From: Corbicula japonica | Taxonomy: Eukaryota; Mollusca; Bivalvia; Venerida; Cyrenidae | Assembly: GCA_038501625.1 (NCBI GenBank) | Contig: JAZAYU010000010.1 | Location: forward strand, 6,407,380 to 6,471,379 | Direction of reading: 5' to 3' | Length of the DNA stretch: 64,000 bases | In this document: positions 1 through 12,179 of the stretch, one piece after another | Position numbering within the stretch: the stretch's first letter is position 1 | Layout of the letters: every line of letters starts with the position of its first letter | Notes under the pieces: generated by a model | Databases searched by the model: none | Told to the model about the DNA's origin: nothing | What the model saw: the letters and a program-made list of their open reading frames with translations, nothing else | Translations under genes and position numbers: made by a program

Positions 1-1170
1 AGACCAGAGATTTAACTGGTTTCTGATCAAAGTTTTATAACCTATGGGCCTGGTAGCTGTACAAGACACTAGTATATTTAAAAACACACACTTTTGTTTT
101 ATAGAAACCAAAGCAAACGCATATGAAATGAAAAACGATGTAACAGAAGAATATCAAGAAACTGCTTACCAGGTTTGCTATTAGTCTTTTTCATTCATTT
201 CTTAATTCTTTTTTAACAAGCATGTGATACTAGTTTTAATTTACCGTAATTTAGTAAAAGGTCAAAATTGTAATTACTAGTCAGAAATTGCCCATACCTG
301 AAACAATCAAATCAGAAATAGTCACACCTAGAATAACCAGCCTCCCAAAACAACAGAAAGTATAAAATGATAGTGCCTCTAGCTGGGAGCGAACCCACGC
401 CGTCAGCCTAGCCCTGCAATTCCGGCGACGCAAACAACTGAGCTAGCCGGGACAACCCCAAAAATAGGTTGATCGGAAAGCCCATATATAGGTAACCATC
501 ACTGCAAGACATCGGTAACGGGTTATTTTACTGATAACAGTACTGACTATATGTACGAGGAAACTTTTGACGGCCGCCACACTGCAAGCGAGCGAACCCG
601 CACCGTTACGGAGACAGCGCCTAGCCCTGCAATTCCGGCGATGCAACCAAATAAAGATCAGTTTCAAAAATGTCACAACAAACAGTTAACGAAATAGTCA
701 TTTTATTAATTCTGTAATGATATCCACAAAGATAAGATCTTTTTAATGTTTTATTTATTAACATCTAACTTTTAACAAGTAGTACGATGCAATATGCAAA
801 GGGTAGTTTCCACAGAGCAGTTGCTGGCGTTAAGCAGAGTTCTAAAAGGCTGTTTGGCTGTTTTGGGGAGACACCCCATGGTCCGGAAAATGTCGTCACC
901 TCAGAGCAAAAACGGTATAAGTATCATTGAAATATTAAGGAGTTATAGCGTTATTGCTGACGAAGTATGCTTTTAAAGTTAACGTTTGACTTGTTAAAAG
1001 ATAATACACACTCAAATAATGCAAACTGTACTTGGTATATTGACTTATTTATATAACTTATTTATTGTTTTCAGAGTGTTTCCCGGTTCAAGCTGGTTAT
1101 TCTTGGATTACATGTCGTAGTATTGACTGGTCTGGTTATAGCCGTATGTGTGATTATAGGAATCAACTAA
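1..1170 (+). CDS. 3' end of FRRS1-like gene A (last two exons, partial)
   Basis: Two exons are visible. Exon 105-172 follows an AG at 103-104 and ends before GT at 173. Completed by a base from the missing upstream exon, it reads ETKANAYEMKN... and stays open to CAG at 170-172. Exon 1075-1170 follows a TTTTCAG acceptor and encodes SVSRFKLVILG, then a hydrophobic segment rich in V/I/L/G, ending GIN and TAA at 1168-1170. Both match gene B exons 46786-46853 and 47169-47264 in length (68 and 96 bases), intron phase and sequence. The domain identity rests on gene B, whose upstream exons are Reeler, DOMON and b561. The product tail is a short cytosolic/linker stretch followed by a membrane segment. 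Unlike gene B, no stop interrupts the penultimate exon. The rest of the gene lies left of the window. Confidence 0.75.
371..650 (-). repeat. tRNA-derived SINE, tandem head-body-head arrangement
   Basis: Read on the minus strand. A tRNA-like module (650-586, B-box-like GGTTCGC) is followed by a body (585-460) and a second tRNA-like module (455-375) with A box TAGCTCAGTTG and B box GGGTTCGCTCCC. The same body and head recur at 8828-9158, 18768-18920 and 53765-53993, so this is an interspersed family. It looks like a Pol III promoter-bearing SINE rather than a functional tRNA. Confidence 0.75.
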
Positions 1171-1317
1171 GACATTGGATTTACACTGCAACTATAACTT
1201 TTTGTGTGGACTTCAGGGCCTAAGATCTTAAAATTGAGATTGGAGACCAGACTCAAATCTCAAGAATCTGATTGGCTGAAACGGCGACCAGTTGCCGGCA
1301 TTGCCACATCAGAAATC
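1171..1317. mobile_element. 3' flank of gene A with half of the palindromic MITE
   Basis: About 1218-1305 carries one arm of the palindromic MITE found complete at 26008-26153 (motifs CAGACTCAAATCTCAAG and CTGATTGGCTGAAA). Only one arm is present here, so the copy is truncated. Confidence 0.6.
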
Positions 1318-1632
1318 ATCAGCCAAGAAGAAAAGAGAGAGAGCATGGTTTATTAAATGATCAGCTTCAAAACAGACACCACAAACAATAAACAAAAATG
1401 AGAACCCGAGGGGTTACCGCCTTGGAACGATCAGTGGCAAATGAAATTGTCACTGGGGGTATAAACCAGGTTCTAGGGTGCACCAACCTTACACTTTCCC
1501 CCAACAGGATCTCATATCAACACACAAGTACAATAACTCCAACCCACCCATCAGCTCAACAAGGTTGCATACACAAGCGCACAAACATTAAACACATAAG
1601 AAGCTAATAACATTGCAAAGCCACATTGGCGG
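1318..1632 (+). repeat. Interspersed repeat family R1, copy 1
   Basis: This belongs to a roughly 300-400 bp family. Hallmarks are GAGAACCCGAGGGGTTACCG, then CACTGGGGGT, GGTTCTAGGGTGCACCAACC and a right end near GCATTGCAAAGCCA. Other copies lie at 8575-8705, 12180-12375, 18565-18730, 26283-26665, 29062-29250, 29583-29990, 37358-37612, 48832-48985, 60210-60325 and 62777-63090. No terminal inverted repeat or tail is obvious. It could be a SINE or a MITE. Confidence 0.7.
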
Positions 1633-1639
1633 GTACTAA

Positions 1640-4600
1640 ATCATCTTACCGAGACAAGAGCTCCTGGAGTCAAATCATCAAGAATAAGTGTTTCAGAGAC
1701 AAGTTTGTCTGTTTTCAAAGAGCGCAATATTATATGCAAATAAAAAGAATGAAATTATCTTCCTGCTAATTAAAATTGTCTACATAAAGCTTATAAGCTG
1801 CATATTGTTGATTTGTTGAATCTGTTTTGAGTATCTACATTCTGGCAGATACCATACATTTTTGTTTTGAAAACTGTTTCTAATTATTTTTCTTACTGGC
1901 AGTTTATTTTGTGCATATGACAGGCACCAACCATCAAACTTGACTTCTTTTAGTTTTTAGAATTTTTTTCCCTTTTCATCCAGTGTTGCACTGAATCTAA
2001 CAGCATAGTTTTGTGTATTGTATATGATTTTTGGGGGTTTGATATTATTAATAATATGAACTAAAGCACTGCCTCTTGTCGAGCTCTAGCTGTAATAATA
2101 TCGCATAATGTTTTATTTTGTCATGTATTTGGCCAAAATATTAAAAAATATATTGTGTCTAACAATTGTTAGTCTATTCATGCATGATATAATTATGTGA
2201 TTTTTGGAAAGAATTTAAGTCTGCATCAACTTTCTCTGAATTCAGCTGCACAACTTGCAATCTAACTTTTACTTAACATTTGTGTTTTTAATGTGTAAAA
2301 CATAATGGCTTCTTGCTAAAATTTTACAACCCAAATGTTTTCCATTACCTCGATTAACGCAATATTGAATATTGATAAATTCTTTATTGATACATGTAAT
2401 TTCTAATAATTATGTCACATTGTGCGTGATTTGTTATTGACTGAAATATAAAGTTTATTTTTTAGAATTTTTCCTTGTTTAAACTTGAATTAGTAACTTG
2501 TAATTGCACAAATTTGTGCCATGCTATTCAAAAATATATATTTGCATGTATATGCATTAAGTTATAATCTAGACCTAAAAAGTACTGTTTTTATATACAT
2601 CACATTAACACCACATTCAGACTTCAATATATAGTGTAATACATCATCTAGATTTTGGGGCATATTTGTGCAGTCACTTGAAAATATCTGCAGGAATGAC
2701 AATGCCTTAGGAATTTTCAGTTATTAACAACAGTGATATTGAAGCTATAGATGCGATGTGAAAAATATTGTGACAATATGGTACCTAATTGAGCCAAGTT
2801 ATTTGAATGTGCATGATAGAGTTACTCATTTAAGTTGAAAAATAGTTCAGCTATTGTGCCAAAATAGATGAAATAATCTCAATCAATTAAAAATAAACAT
2901 GTACAATGTCATGTAGTCTGATTATCCATATGTAACACTCCTTTACAGGTCTTAGTAAGTGATTTGAAACAAAATGCTTCTTTATATCTATTTTCTTTAC
3001 CAAATGAATTGCTGTTGCCAATCAAATCATGCATTAAAAATGTTTTTGGTCCATTTTTTAAAATGTATAACAATGTTAAGAGAACTGACGATTATTGTAA
3101 AAATGTAAACCTGGGAACACATCAATTGGAAATAAAAATGCCATTATTCATAACCACCTTTGGATCTCTGTCTGGTAAGTACTTTATACATGTAATATAT
3201 ATACTGGAAAATGTGAATTTCAAGTTCTGAGGCTCATTTCAGTTGGTATTTTCTTGATTTTGTATTTTTTTATTGCAAAAAAGTAGGCATCACTACTGTA
3301 AAATAGGTAAATTTCTCTGAAAAAAAAAAGTTTTCTGTTTTAAAGTCCAGCTTAAGCAGATCCAAGTACCGGTATTTTCAGATTTTCACATGTATTTAAT
3401 AAGGCCAAAAACCCACTGACATAGCAAAAAATGTTTTTCTTCCTCTTCACAGCAATCTACATTTTTGTTTCAACAATTTAAATGATTATAAAAGCTTTGA
3501 TTTTTTTATTTTCTAAAACACAACTTTTTGATGCTGAGCAAATGTAGTGACACCATGCATATTTAACAAAATTTGCAAAAAAAACCTACAACAAAACAAA
3601 ACAGACACCTTGTAAATAGTGTATTTGATTATACATGTACCTCACATACAAATTTTGATTATGAAATCATGTTGAAATGTGCACATGACAGAAAATAATG
3701 GTAATAATATAACACTTTTAATTCCCAAAATGAGCACTAACTTAATATTTGATACACATGTAGTCTGCTTTCTGGTCAAACATTTTGGTCCCAACTGATA
3801 ACTGATAATATTATCAATTTATGTGGAGATTAACCCAAAAATACCTTCATGTACACACCTTTATGGCATGAAGAACTGTGTTGATTCAGATCAGCCAGCA
3901 CATCCATGGTGACTGATCAGGATCTGCAATGTTCACATGTTTAAATCATTAGGTTATTTCTGACTAAAAAGTGAACAGTGCAGATCCTGATCAGATTGCA
4001 CAGATGTGCCAGCTGATCTGGATCTACACTGGTCTCATATGGGTAAACAGGCATGTCTGTGGAGTAAAAGGGTAAATTTCTCTTTTATTTAAAATCTCAT
4101 ATTACTGTGTATTAAAATTTCAGTGGTTTTAATCAGTAGTTACTTTAAGCAAATTATTGTCTATAAAATTTATAAAACCTGAAAGTTCATACATTTAGGA
4201 CACCTGTCATGTTTTTGGCCAAATATATATAAAAAGTGTGTCTAACATTTGTTTGCTTACTCATGCATGATATAATAATGTGATTTTTGAGGTATCATGT
4301 CAAATAGGCCACAAGTCATTTCAGGTAGTACTTGTAAGTCAAGTGTATATTACAATCACTGTAAAGAGTTAGTTTTGTTTTTAGATTTACATAAGCTTTT
4401 AAAAAATAGTATCATTGTTAAATTGATATCTAAAATACTGTGCTTGTCATCCTGAAACTCAAGAACAAATAAAAACATCATCTGATTGTCATGTTTGCTT
4501 TAAAATTATCTAATTGTCATTTTTGCTTTAAAATTTGGACTGTGATAAAAATTGGACTGTCATCAAAAAGTAAATTAATTTGTTTTATAGTCATACTCTG

Positions 4601-6300
4601 TTCCCTACACCTACCCAAGATGTTGATTCTATCATTTTTGTCAGGGTGTCACATTGTTATATAAGATCGCAATTTACAACACTTCTAGTAACAGTCAGAG
4701 GTGCTAATGCAAAATCAAAGGTGTCATATTAAATAAACAAATAAATTTATTTCTAAACCAATTTCCATGTTGGACAATGCAAAATACACAGCTTATGTTG
4801 CAACTGCATCAATATAAGATTCTGTGCTAGTGTTAAGCAAGAATTAGTGACTTATGTAGACTAAGGTCATAGATCAAAAGAGCGTATTGTCACATAAATG
4901 ATGTAAATTGTAGTTCTGATAGAACTTATTTTTTTCATACAAAACATTTTTATATTTATCTATGTTAATGTTTTTTGTTAAATTTCTATCACAAAAAAGA
5001 AATAATTATAATGTTCTTTTCTTTTGTTGCAACATTTTGTCAATTGTTTTCCCTGCTGTTTAGCCATGATAGTCTTGGACAAAAATCTGGAAAAAGTACA
5101 TGTATGTTGTTTTGTACAAAATGTCCAATCAATGAAGCAACTTGTTGAAAAATATTTTATAAAACATCATAAACTGACATAGAACATATTAACAGAATGA
5201 TAATAAAATCTTTATGAATAAAATAAAAATGTGGCCTATTTTTGTGGCCTATTTGAGCTTTTCAAAATAAAGTGTGGCCCATTTGACTTGTTTGTGGCCT
5301 ATTGACTGTAATCCATATACCAAATCCATGGTATTTGATTGTAAATTTTGGTGTGGATAGACTGATAACGATCCCAATCTATCAACTAAAACAATAAACA
5401 TAAACATTATGTTTATGCAGTGTAGACCCAGAGTAGACCCTCATTTTTTTTTGGGGGGGGGTAGGGCGGGGGCGGCCAGTTTCTTCAATGTTTTTAGAAA
5501 ACAGGATCAGTCTTCAACGACTCTGTGGTGTAGATTTGCTCTTGTGTCATGTGTTTTATAAAAATTATAAAAGAAATCTCATAGGCCTACCTCGTCACGG
5601 TTCAGTTTTTAGCTATTTCACAAACAATATCTTCGACTACCATGGGCTCACATGTCTGAATGACGAACATGACCAATGACAAAAAACTCTTATACAAAAC
5701 TGAATTGTGGCGCTGGTCTACGCTAAGCTCTGTGTGTCTCACTCTGTGAGTGACTGAGCAATCATTGCGAGGCCCATTTCACAATTCAACTTCACATAAA
5801 AGTTGGTTCTCACCAGCCTTTCATCTTGTTTTCAAGAAAAACTCCATGCATCTGATTTTTCCGTCACTGGGCCTTATGCTCCATTGAATTTAAAGGCCTT
5901 ATAATCCACTGACAAGCTACCATTCAGTAGTTTTCATCTTGATTTCCTAAGTCTAAAAATGGCCGATAGCTGGTATTGCTATTGGTTACAACGAACGACA
6001 ACCTACTCTCTAAACTAACGATTTATTTGTTTTGCTTTCCAAAATGCTAGTCCGATAATAATGCTTACGAATAATAGATTTTAATTTTTAAAGATATTTT
6101 GCAATTAGCGTTTTATAAAATAAGGCCAACAAACAAAATTTGTCAAAACAATACTTTGCCGTAAGTTTTTACCGGTCAGTTTTTTTCCCGTGTTTACATT
6201 GCCTTATGCTTTGCACAGCCGGTAACCAGAGCAAACTTCCGTGACAACGAAAAAAACTCGTTAGTGAATGGGCATTCCTGCGACCTTAAGACGAGCTTAA
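1640..6300. other. Intergenic AT-rich stretch without a supportable gene
   Basis: No exon chain can be built. Visible contents are a diverged direct-repeat pair (about 2117-2205 and 4205-4290, sharing TTCATGCATGATATAAT-like cores), an inverted-repeat element at 3878-4029, four TGTGGCC(T/C)ATT motifs between 5230 and 5302 with a reverse-complement copy near 4308, and a T/G-run at 5447-5475. Confidence 0.6.
3878..4029. mobile_element. Foldback/MITE-like inverted repeat
   Basis: Left arm 3878-3937 and right arm 3971-4029 are imperfect reverse complements. The best-conserved block is CTGATCAGGATCTGCA near 3914 facing TGCAGATCCTGATCAG near 3979. About 33 bp separate the arms. A fragment with related words occurs near 36130-36170. 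Confidence 0.65.
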
Positions 6301-6302
6301 CG

Positions 6303-6325
6303 CTCGGGTCGCTTCGCGACCCGAG
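6303..6325. other. GC-rich perfect hairpin
   Basis: CTCGGGTCGC and GCGACCCGAG pair over 10 bp around a TTC loop, in otherwise AT-rich DNA. A longer relative lies at 8507-8539. Confidence 0.7.
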
Positions 6326-6469
6326 CTAGAGCTCGATATCAAAATGAACTACTAAACAACATGTGACTGTTTGTAAACTTGGTCAGTAGTTCAAATAATA
6401 ATATAACAATAGGTGCTACCTATAACGGGGAAAGCTTGTTTTAATACCTAAAATAAATATAACTTACAT

Positions 6470-6862
6470 GTGTTGCAATGTACAGAATTAATGCATTTTA
6501 TTACTAATCAACAATACGACCCATGCAATGCAGCCCAGGATTTTCTGATGTTTAGGTCAATGACAGTTGACGACATGACCCATAGAGATTCTGTCAGATA
6601 TGATTTTAAAACAAGAAATACTTTATGGCCCATCAAACCAATATTTTGTGTTGTTGTTTTTTTTCCAAAAGCTACCAACAAGTATGACCTTGAGGATACT
6701 TGCAAATTTATAGAACCAATGCATCGAGGATACTTGCAAATTTATAGAGCCAATTCAGGCTGTACTTTCACACCTATTTCACGAATATATAGAACAACGA
6801 ACGGTGGTCTGCATGTCATCTTTGATGTTTTTGAAAGAAATGTCATTGTCGTTTTTAATTAA
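6470..6862 (+). other. Unrecognised 130-codon open frame, doubtful gene
   Basis: An open frame from ATG at 6470 to the stop before 6863. I recognise no domain. It contains an internal near-exact direct repeat of about 29 bp (starts near 6693 and 6728, period 35; GAGGATACTTGCAAATTTAT), which explains part of its length. No splice-linked neighbours or promoter are evident. A chance open frame is as likely as a gene. Confidence 0.15.
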
Positions 6863-6869
6863 TAACAAA

Positions 6870-7554
6870 ACTGTAATTAAAACAGCAAGGTTTTTTTACC
6901 TATATTTATTTCAAAATTTATCAAAAAACATCTGGAAAACTTCACTGTGCTCATGCTTTAATTAAGCATGTACAAACTGTAGTTTATGATGTTTTTTGTG
7001 AACATTAGGTCATTTTGCTGAAAGATGCACAGTCTCATATTTTTTTATAATGTGTGTTGTATTGTCTTAACACTAGGCAGTATTGTCAGCCATTCTGAAT
7101 GGAAACTTTCGTAAATGCGGGTCTAAAGTCTGCCAATCTAGGCTGTTGTCTGGGGCATATCAACAATTAGACATATTGTCCATAAAGCACTGTACCTAGG
7201 GTTTCACATTGTAGGTTTTGGAGAATAAAACATGTTAAGTGCAAAAGTAATGAGGTTTGAAAAAAAACTGCCATCTCCAGGGACATGCAAAGATTTGTAA
7301 TGAGTGCCTGCTATATCAACATTGCTGAAACTGCCTCAAATTAATCCAGGTTTAAAAACATTACCTGATAAGCTACAATTTGTTTTGTTTTGTTTTGTTA
7401 TTTTGTTTGAGATTTGTTTACATGATTGTGTTGTGTTTGTAAGTGATTGTCTCTAGGTTAATAGTTTAAGAATATATTTTGTTGCACATTGGAATGTATT
7501 AACACATTCTAGAGTGTTTGTATTTAATTCTGTTGATCACATGTTTTCATTATA

Positions 7555-7607
<53 letters not shown>

Positions 7608-8480
7608 ATATACTGGAATAGTTTTTGTGTAATTATGGTCAGTTTCATTACATTTTTTGTTGACTTGTTGTAGAAACAGTTCCACATTTACTGCTTCCTG
7701 TACAATGATGATGAATTTTATTAACAATCTTTGAATGTAAATGGTCAGTTATGTGGTCAAATGAACCAATGTTATCTGTGTTTTTCTCTGTTTTTGAATG
7801 TTTATTATTTGAACCTTACTAAATTTTTGGTTCAGACTATCACTGTGTTCATTTAGCAAAGAACATGATACTTTGAAATGTTTAAACATATGAAGTGTTT
7901 CAATAATATTTTGACAGTAAAAGGTATCCTTAAAACTTTAAATGCATACTTTTGAAAACAGCCTGTTTCTTGTTGTATATTTAATATTGAAAAATGAAAA
8001 AAAAGTCATGTGTTACATTTTGAGGCTTAAAATGTCCCTTATAACATTCAATTGTAAATAAGGAATCATTTTATTTATATTTTGTTGGAAACAGGATATT
8101 AACATTTTATTTTATTAAAAAATATCTAATAACAAATTATGATGACTAGAGTAACGCTTTTGAGAATTCTCTATTAAGTACGAATTATTTTTTTATTGCT
8201 AATACAGCGCTTGGTTCTATCTTCCAACAGTCTACCGCGATAGTGCGGATACAGCTTTTCAGATTAATCAGTGATCTCCCCTATATTTTGACTGGTTATT
8301 GGTTTTCTGTTTTAAATCGGACGGTGAATTTGAGAGAATGAGAAACCAGTCTGGAAACAACAAAAATGGCGCGGCCCACACGAGTCAGATCTAAAAAATC
8401 TTGATGGACTATAGAGTAAGAAGTCAGAAATCTATTGAATTTTTGACAGATTTTGTTTGATTTTGTTATTTAAAACATGT
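6870..8480. other. Intergenic stretch with a TG microsatellite
   Basis: No gene is supportable. A perfect (TG)n run of about 23 units lies at 7557-7602. The rest is AT-rich sequence without recognisable elements. Confidence 0.6.
7557..7602. repeat. (TG)n microsatellite
   Basis: Uninterrupted TG dinucleotides, about 23 units. Confidence 0.95.
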
Positions 8481-8506
8481 ACGCATTGTCTATAGGCGGG
8501 AAAAGC

Positions 8507-8539
8507 CCGAAGGCGACCCGCTTCGCGGGTCGCCTTCGG
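8507..8539. other. 15-bp GC-rich hairpin
   Basis: CCGAAGGCGACCCGC pairs with GCGGGTCGCCTTCGG around a TTC loop. Outside it, GGCGGGAAAAGC and GCTTTCCCC extend a weaker outer stem. The loop and the CGACCCG core match the hairpin at 6303-6325. Confidence 0.75.
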
Positions 8540-8574
8540 TTGCTTTCCCCGTATAAAAGCTTATGGACACAGTA

Positions 8575-8591
8575 AACCTATTTTTATTCTC

Positions 8592-8627
<36 letters not shown>

Positions 8628-8705
8628 TCCTCTCTTCTTTTTCGCTGCGTGGGGAGGCTGTGTTTTGTGAGTGTGGCAATTTCTGATATGCATATATTAC
8701 TTATT
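8575..8705 (-). repeat. R1 fragment containing a (CT)n run
   Basis: The GTGGGGAGGCTGTG and CTGATATGCATA words of R1 are present. A (CT)n microsatellite at 8594-8625 has expanded inside it. Confidence 0.6.
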
Positions 8706-8827
8706 TCATAATGGATGACAAGACGCGGGCTCTTGATAATTTATACAAATTTCGTTGGCAATACAAACCATGAAAACAATTTAGAGCATCTAAATGATCT
8801 TTCATTTCTGTATGTTCTTGAAATGAT

Positions 8828-9158
8828 ATTGCCTCTACTGGTGGGAGAAAACGTACCGTACGGCGACAGCGCATGGCCATGCAATTCAGACTATGCTACC
8901 GACTGAGCTAGCCGGTACAACTCCCAAAAACGGTTGATCGAATAAGCCCTATAAACTTAATCATTACTGCATGGCATCGGTAGGGTTTATTTACTGATAA
9001 CAAAACTGACTTTATGAACGGGGAGACTTTACGACCGCGACTCTGCATATATAGTGCTACTGTGAATTTCAAATGATATTGCCAGTACTGGGGAGCGAAC
9101 CCGTACCGTATAGCGCCTAGCCATGCTATTACTATCTTGCTATCAACTGAGCTAGCAT
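8828..9158 (-). repeat. tRNA-derived SINE, second head-body-head copy
   Basis: tRNA-like module 8840-8915, body to about 9050, and another tRNA-like module at 9078-9158 (all minus strand). The order is the same as at 371-650, with more decay. Confidence 0.65.
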
Positions 9159-9159
9159 T

Positions 9160-9580
9160 AGCAGAACTGAAGCTTTATCATAATGTTCCTGTTGATTGAA
9201 TTAGGAATCCGTTTGAAAAGAAACACTTTGCTAAGTGAATAAGCAATTTATATTTCTGAAAATGACATGTTTACCAAAAACAGTTAATATATAATAAACA
9301 TTATAATTGTAGTCACAAAAGTCACATTGAAGTTTATTAAAATACCGTTTCATATTCTGAAAAATGTATTATAGTGCACGTTCTTCTGTTTAACGATTCA
9401 GCCACATGCGGGCCTTACTTTCCACTTGCTGCCAAGTATCATAAGGTGTAATTTTTACATGTCGCAAGGGTCTAAGCAAATGCCCTAGTTCAGCATTTTT
9501 GTGTTGTGATTATTTTGGTAACTTAGCCATTTGTCATTCATCATTCATCATTGAGCCAATGGTGCTTATTTGATGCCTGC
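9160..9580. other. Intergenic, nothing recognised
   Basis: AT-rich; no exon, repeat family or RNA gene recognised. Confidence 0.5.
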
Positions 9581-9584
9581 TGGT

Positions 9585-9810
9585 AGGTGCTATGATGTTA
9601 ATGTCCTTGAAAACGTAAAACAAGATATTAAGAAACTAACTGAAATCATACACCATACGCCATCATGCAAGTACATTAACATCATAGCACCTCTGCTGGG
9701 TAAGAAAGAATCATACACAAACGTGTATGGTGTATGATTTCAGTTGCTTAATATCTTGTTTTACGTTTTCGATAGATGCTATGTTTGTGTATGATTCTTT
9801 CTTACCCAGC
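9585..9810. repeat. Three interleaved inverted repeats (A-B-A'-C-B'-C')
   Basis: A (9585-9604, AGGTGCTATGATGTTAATGT) is a perfect reverse complement of A' (9673-9692). B (9609-9659) pairs with B' (9722-9770) with a few mismatches. C (9695-9722) pairs with C' (9783-9810). The pairs cross one another, so they cannot all form nested stems. Confidence 0.8.
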
Positions 9811-9920
9811 AGCTTGTAGATGATTATAATCACAACTTTCCTATACTTACACTTGTCATATTATTTCTCTTTCATGGTAACAATTCAAACAGAAAGTTAT
9901 CCTTACCGTATTTATAGGTA

Positions 9921-10081
9921 CAGTGAAAAATGCCGTAGCAGCCACCTGCTACATTCAACAGCCAGTTTCAATATGCCATAAACTGACATTTTGTTCTAAT
10001 TTTCCCCTGTCAAAAAAAACCACCTGTGTCAAGGAGCCGCTTTTTATTCCCTTGTTTGGCTTCTTAAGACAGGTATGACTG
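9921..10081. mobile_element. Eroded MITE of the CAGTGAAACC family
   Basis: Starts CAGTGAAAAATGCCGTAGCAG after TA at 9919-9920 and contains GCAGCCACCTG and AGACAGGTATGACTG. It is related to the intact-looking copies at 24629-24806 and 51553-51729, but the 3' TA is lost. Confidence 0.5.
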
Positions 10082-10089
10082 AATATAAT

Positions 10090-11160
10090 TAGACTTAATA
10101 GAACATATTTATCAAACTTGCTTTTTAATTAACTTAAACAGCTTCTATTTCGAAAGTAGCGACTTATCTCGTTTTAATCATGTAATTGAATTGGTTATAT
10201 TGCCACAATGTATTTCCCCATTCACCTTCATATCTCCCAAAGGAATAACAAACACTTAAATACAATTCAGTATCGTATTGTAATTTGTATTAAGCACCTG
10301 GGCAACCGACTGTTAACGGTGTCTGTAATTACTGCTAAATATGTATAACATATACCATTTATCTCTAAACTCTACATTATTTAAGTTTATACAGTACTAT
10401 TGTATCTTCAATTATCGAATACAAACTTCAAGCATAGAACTCAAATATATAAAACATACGAAAATTTAACAAAAATAGATGTTACTGTGTCGGCTGCCCA
10501 GAGCTGAATGAAAACCTGTTATTAATCTTACACGAGAAAATCGTGAAACACAACGCCACCTTTAGGAGATACCTGTGGCCAGGGGAAATTAATTTTCTGT
10601 TTATGCATTTCATTTAAGCACGGAAAATTACATTACTATTGATAAATGATTTTTAATAAGCGTTGTTGTTATGTTGTCACTTTTTCTCCATGCACTGTGT
10701 TTTGCCTCTTCAACAAACAGAAAATGATAAAAATACTGGGGAAACTATTTGTTTGTTAGTTTGTTTTTCAATGGAATACAGCTTTTCAGATAGATGTTTT
10801 CCAATTTCTATTTTAAGATTGACAGAAGGTCAGTTGTTGTCGATTAAACAACACACTTGCATGATTCTTAAGATTATTTATCGCTTACACATGTTACAAA
10901 CATTTGAACTGTTCATTTACCCGCGTCAGTTTAATGTTAAATCGGGGTCACACGGCATGGGAAATACTTAACTAATGAAGAAGCGCAATCATACAAAGCT
11001 TGAACTATTAATGTCTCTATTTCTCAGACATATTTCACATAATTCCTAATATTCATCTTCTTAAACAAAATCTTGCTCGGGGAAGATGTCAAAAACTACT
11101 AAACTGAATTAATTAAATCAAACTAAGCACCAATATATTTTATTCATTTTTCTAAGGTAA
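10090..11160. other. Intergenic, nothing recognised
   Basis: No supportable exon or repeat. The 102-codon open frame near 10663 shows no family features. Confidence 0.5.
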
Positions 11161-11164
11161 CACT

Positions 11165-12130
11165 AAAGTTGCAAATGGCGAAAACTGGCTAAAATTTCAA
11201 AAATGAACTTTGAGGGGAAAAATTGATTACCACCTTGATTTTAGTGAAGAAATGTATCTTTCTAAGAATGTACTAATGTTAGCAATCTCAGTTAAGTCTA
11301 ATTAATGTTCTAATTACCAAGCACTTACTAAAACAAAAGAAAAACCATTTGCATGAGAACTCTCAAATTCATGGACAATATACCAAAACATGAAATAAGT
11401 ATATGCTGGTCTACAACAATAAGTGCCAACTTGTCAAAATAATATTTTGGTTTTCAAAAAATTCAGGAAAAACGTACTTCCGAGTCTACTTTCGGTTTGG
11501 CAGTCATAACATGAATTAGACTTAACTGAGCTTGCAAACATTAGTATATCCTTAGATCAAAACATTTCTTCACTAAAATCTACACTGTAAAAAATCCCCG
11601 TTAAATATACGGTATTTCGGTAACGGGACGTAACCGTTTCGACTAAATGTTGTACAAATACAGTGCGGCACCGTTTTTTTATTCGGAGCCATTTGGTTAA
11701 CATCCTGTCGAGCACATTGGCGCATTTTGCAAAAATAAAAACGGTTTCTTTGGAAAATTTAAAGGTTTTAAGCTGTTTGTGCACAGATTAAGTTGTGGTA
11801 TTGTAAGCTTAATTGTTTTTTAAATTATATACTCCCTTAGCCAGTCAATGCTATAGGCTAAGGTCGTATTATAACGATGTTTTGAAATTTACCCCACCCA
11901 CCATCTTTCACCATTACTGACAGTCAGCCAGTAAAAAATACACTGTCCAGTTTTATTTAACGGGAAGACCGTAACTGTCAGCCCGTATAATTTACGGGAC
12001 TGTCCTGGTAACCAGCTGCCAGGACTAAAATTTAACGGGAAATTTTTACAGTGTAGGTGAGTATTTTTGCCGAAATTCATGTTTGAAATTTTTGCCAGTT
12101 TTCGCAATTTGCAATGTTAGCGACCCCTTA
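11165..12130. mobile_element. Foldback element carrying a nested insertion
   Basis: The left arm (about 11165-11260, GCAAATGGCGAAAACTGGC) is the reverse complement of the right end (about 11560-11582 plus 12056-12120). A related copy at about 20605-20880 lacks the inserted 471-bp element and serves as an empty site. Confidence 0.65.
11583..12053. mobile_element. 471-bp TIR element inserted at TA
   Basis: Begins CACTGTAAAAAATCCCCGTT and ends with the matching inverted TTTAACGGGAAATTTTTACA then GTG. It is flanked by TA at 11581-11582 and 12054-12055. The related locus at 20790-20800 reads straight through (AAAATCTAGGTGG), giving the pre-insertion sequence. TA duplication fits a Tc1/mariner-type MITE. 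There is no transposase inside. Confidence 0.8.
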
Positions 12131-12179
12131 AATACCCGCACTATCCAAGGAATTACTCATAAACTGTTGCAAAAAGGGA

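Noticed and set aside
6303..6329. Helitron 3' terminus (hairpin followed by CTAG)
   Set aside because: CTAG follows the stem directly without the usual ~10-base spacer and no 5' TC end or Rep/helicase was seen.
6470..6862. 130-codon frame as a real gene
   Set aside because: No domain, no exon partners, and part of its length comes from an internal direct repeat.
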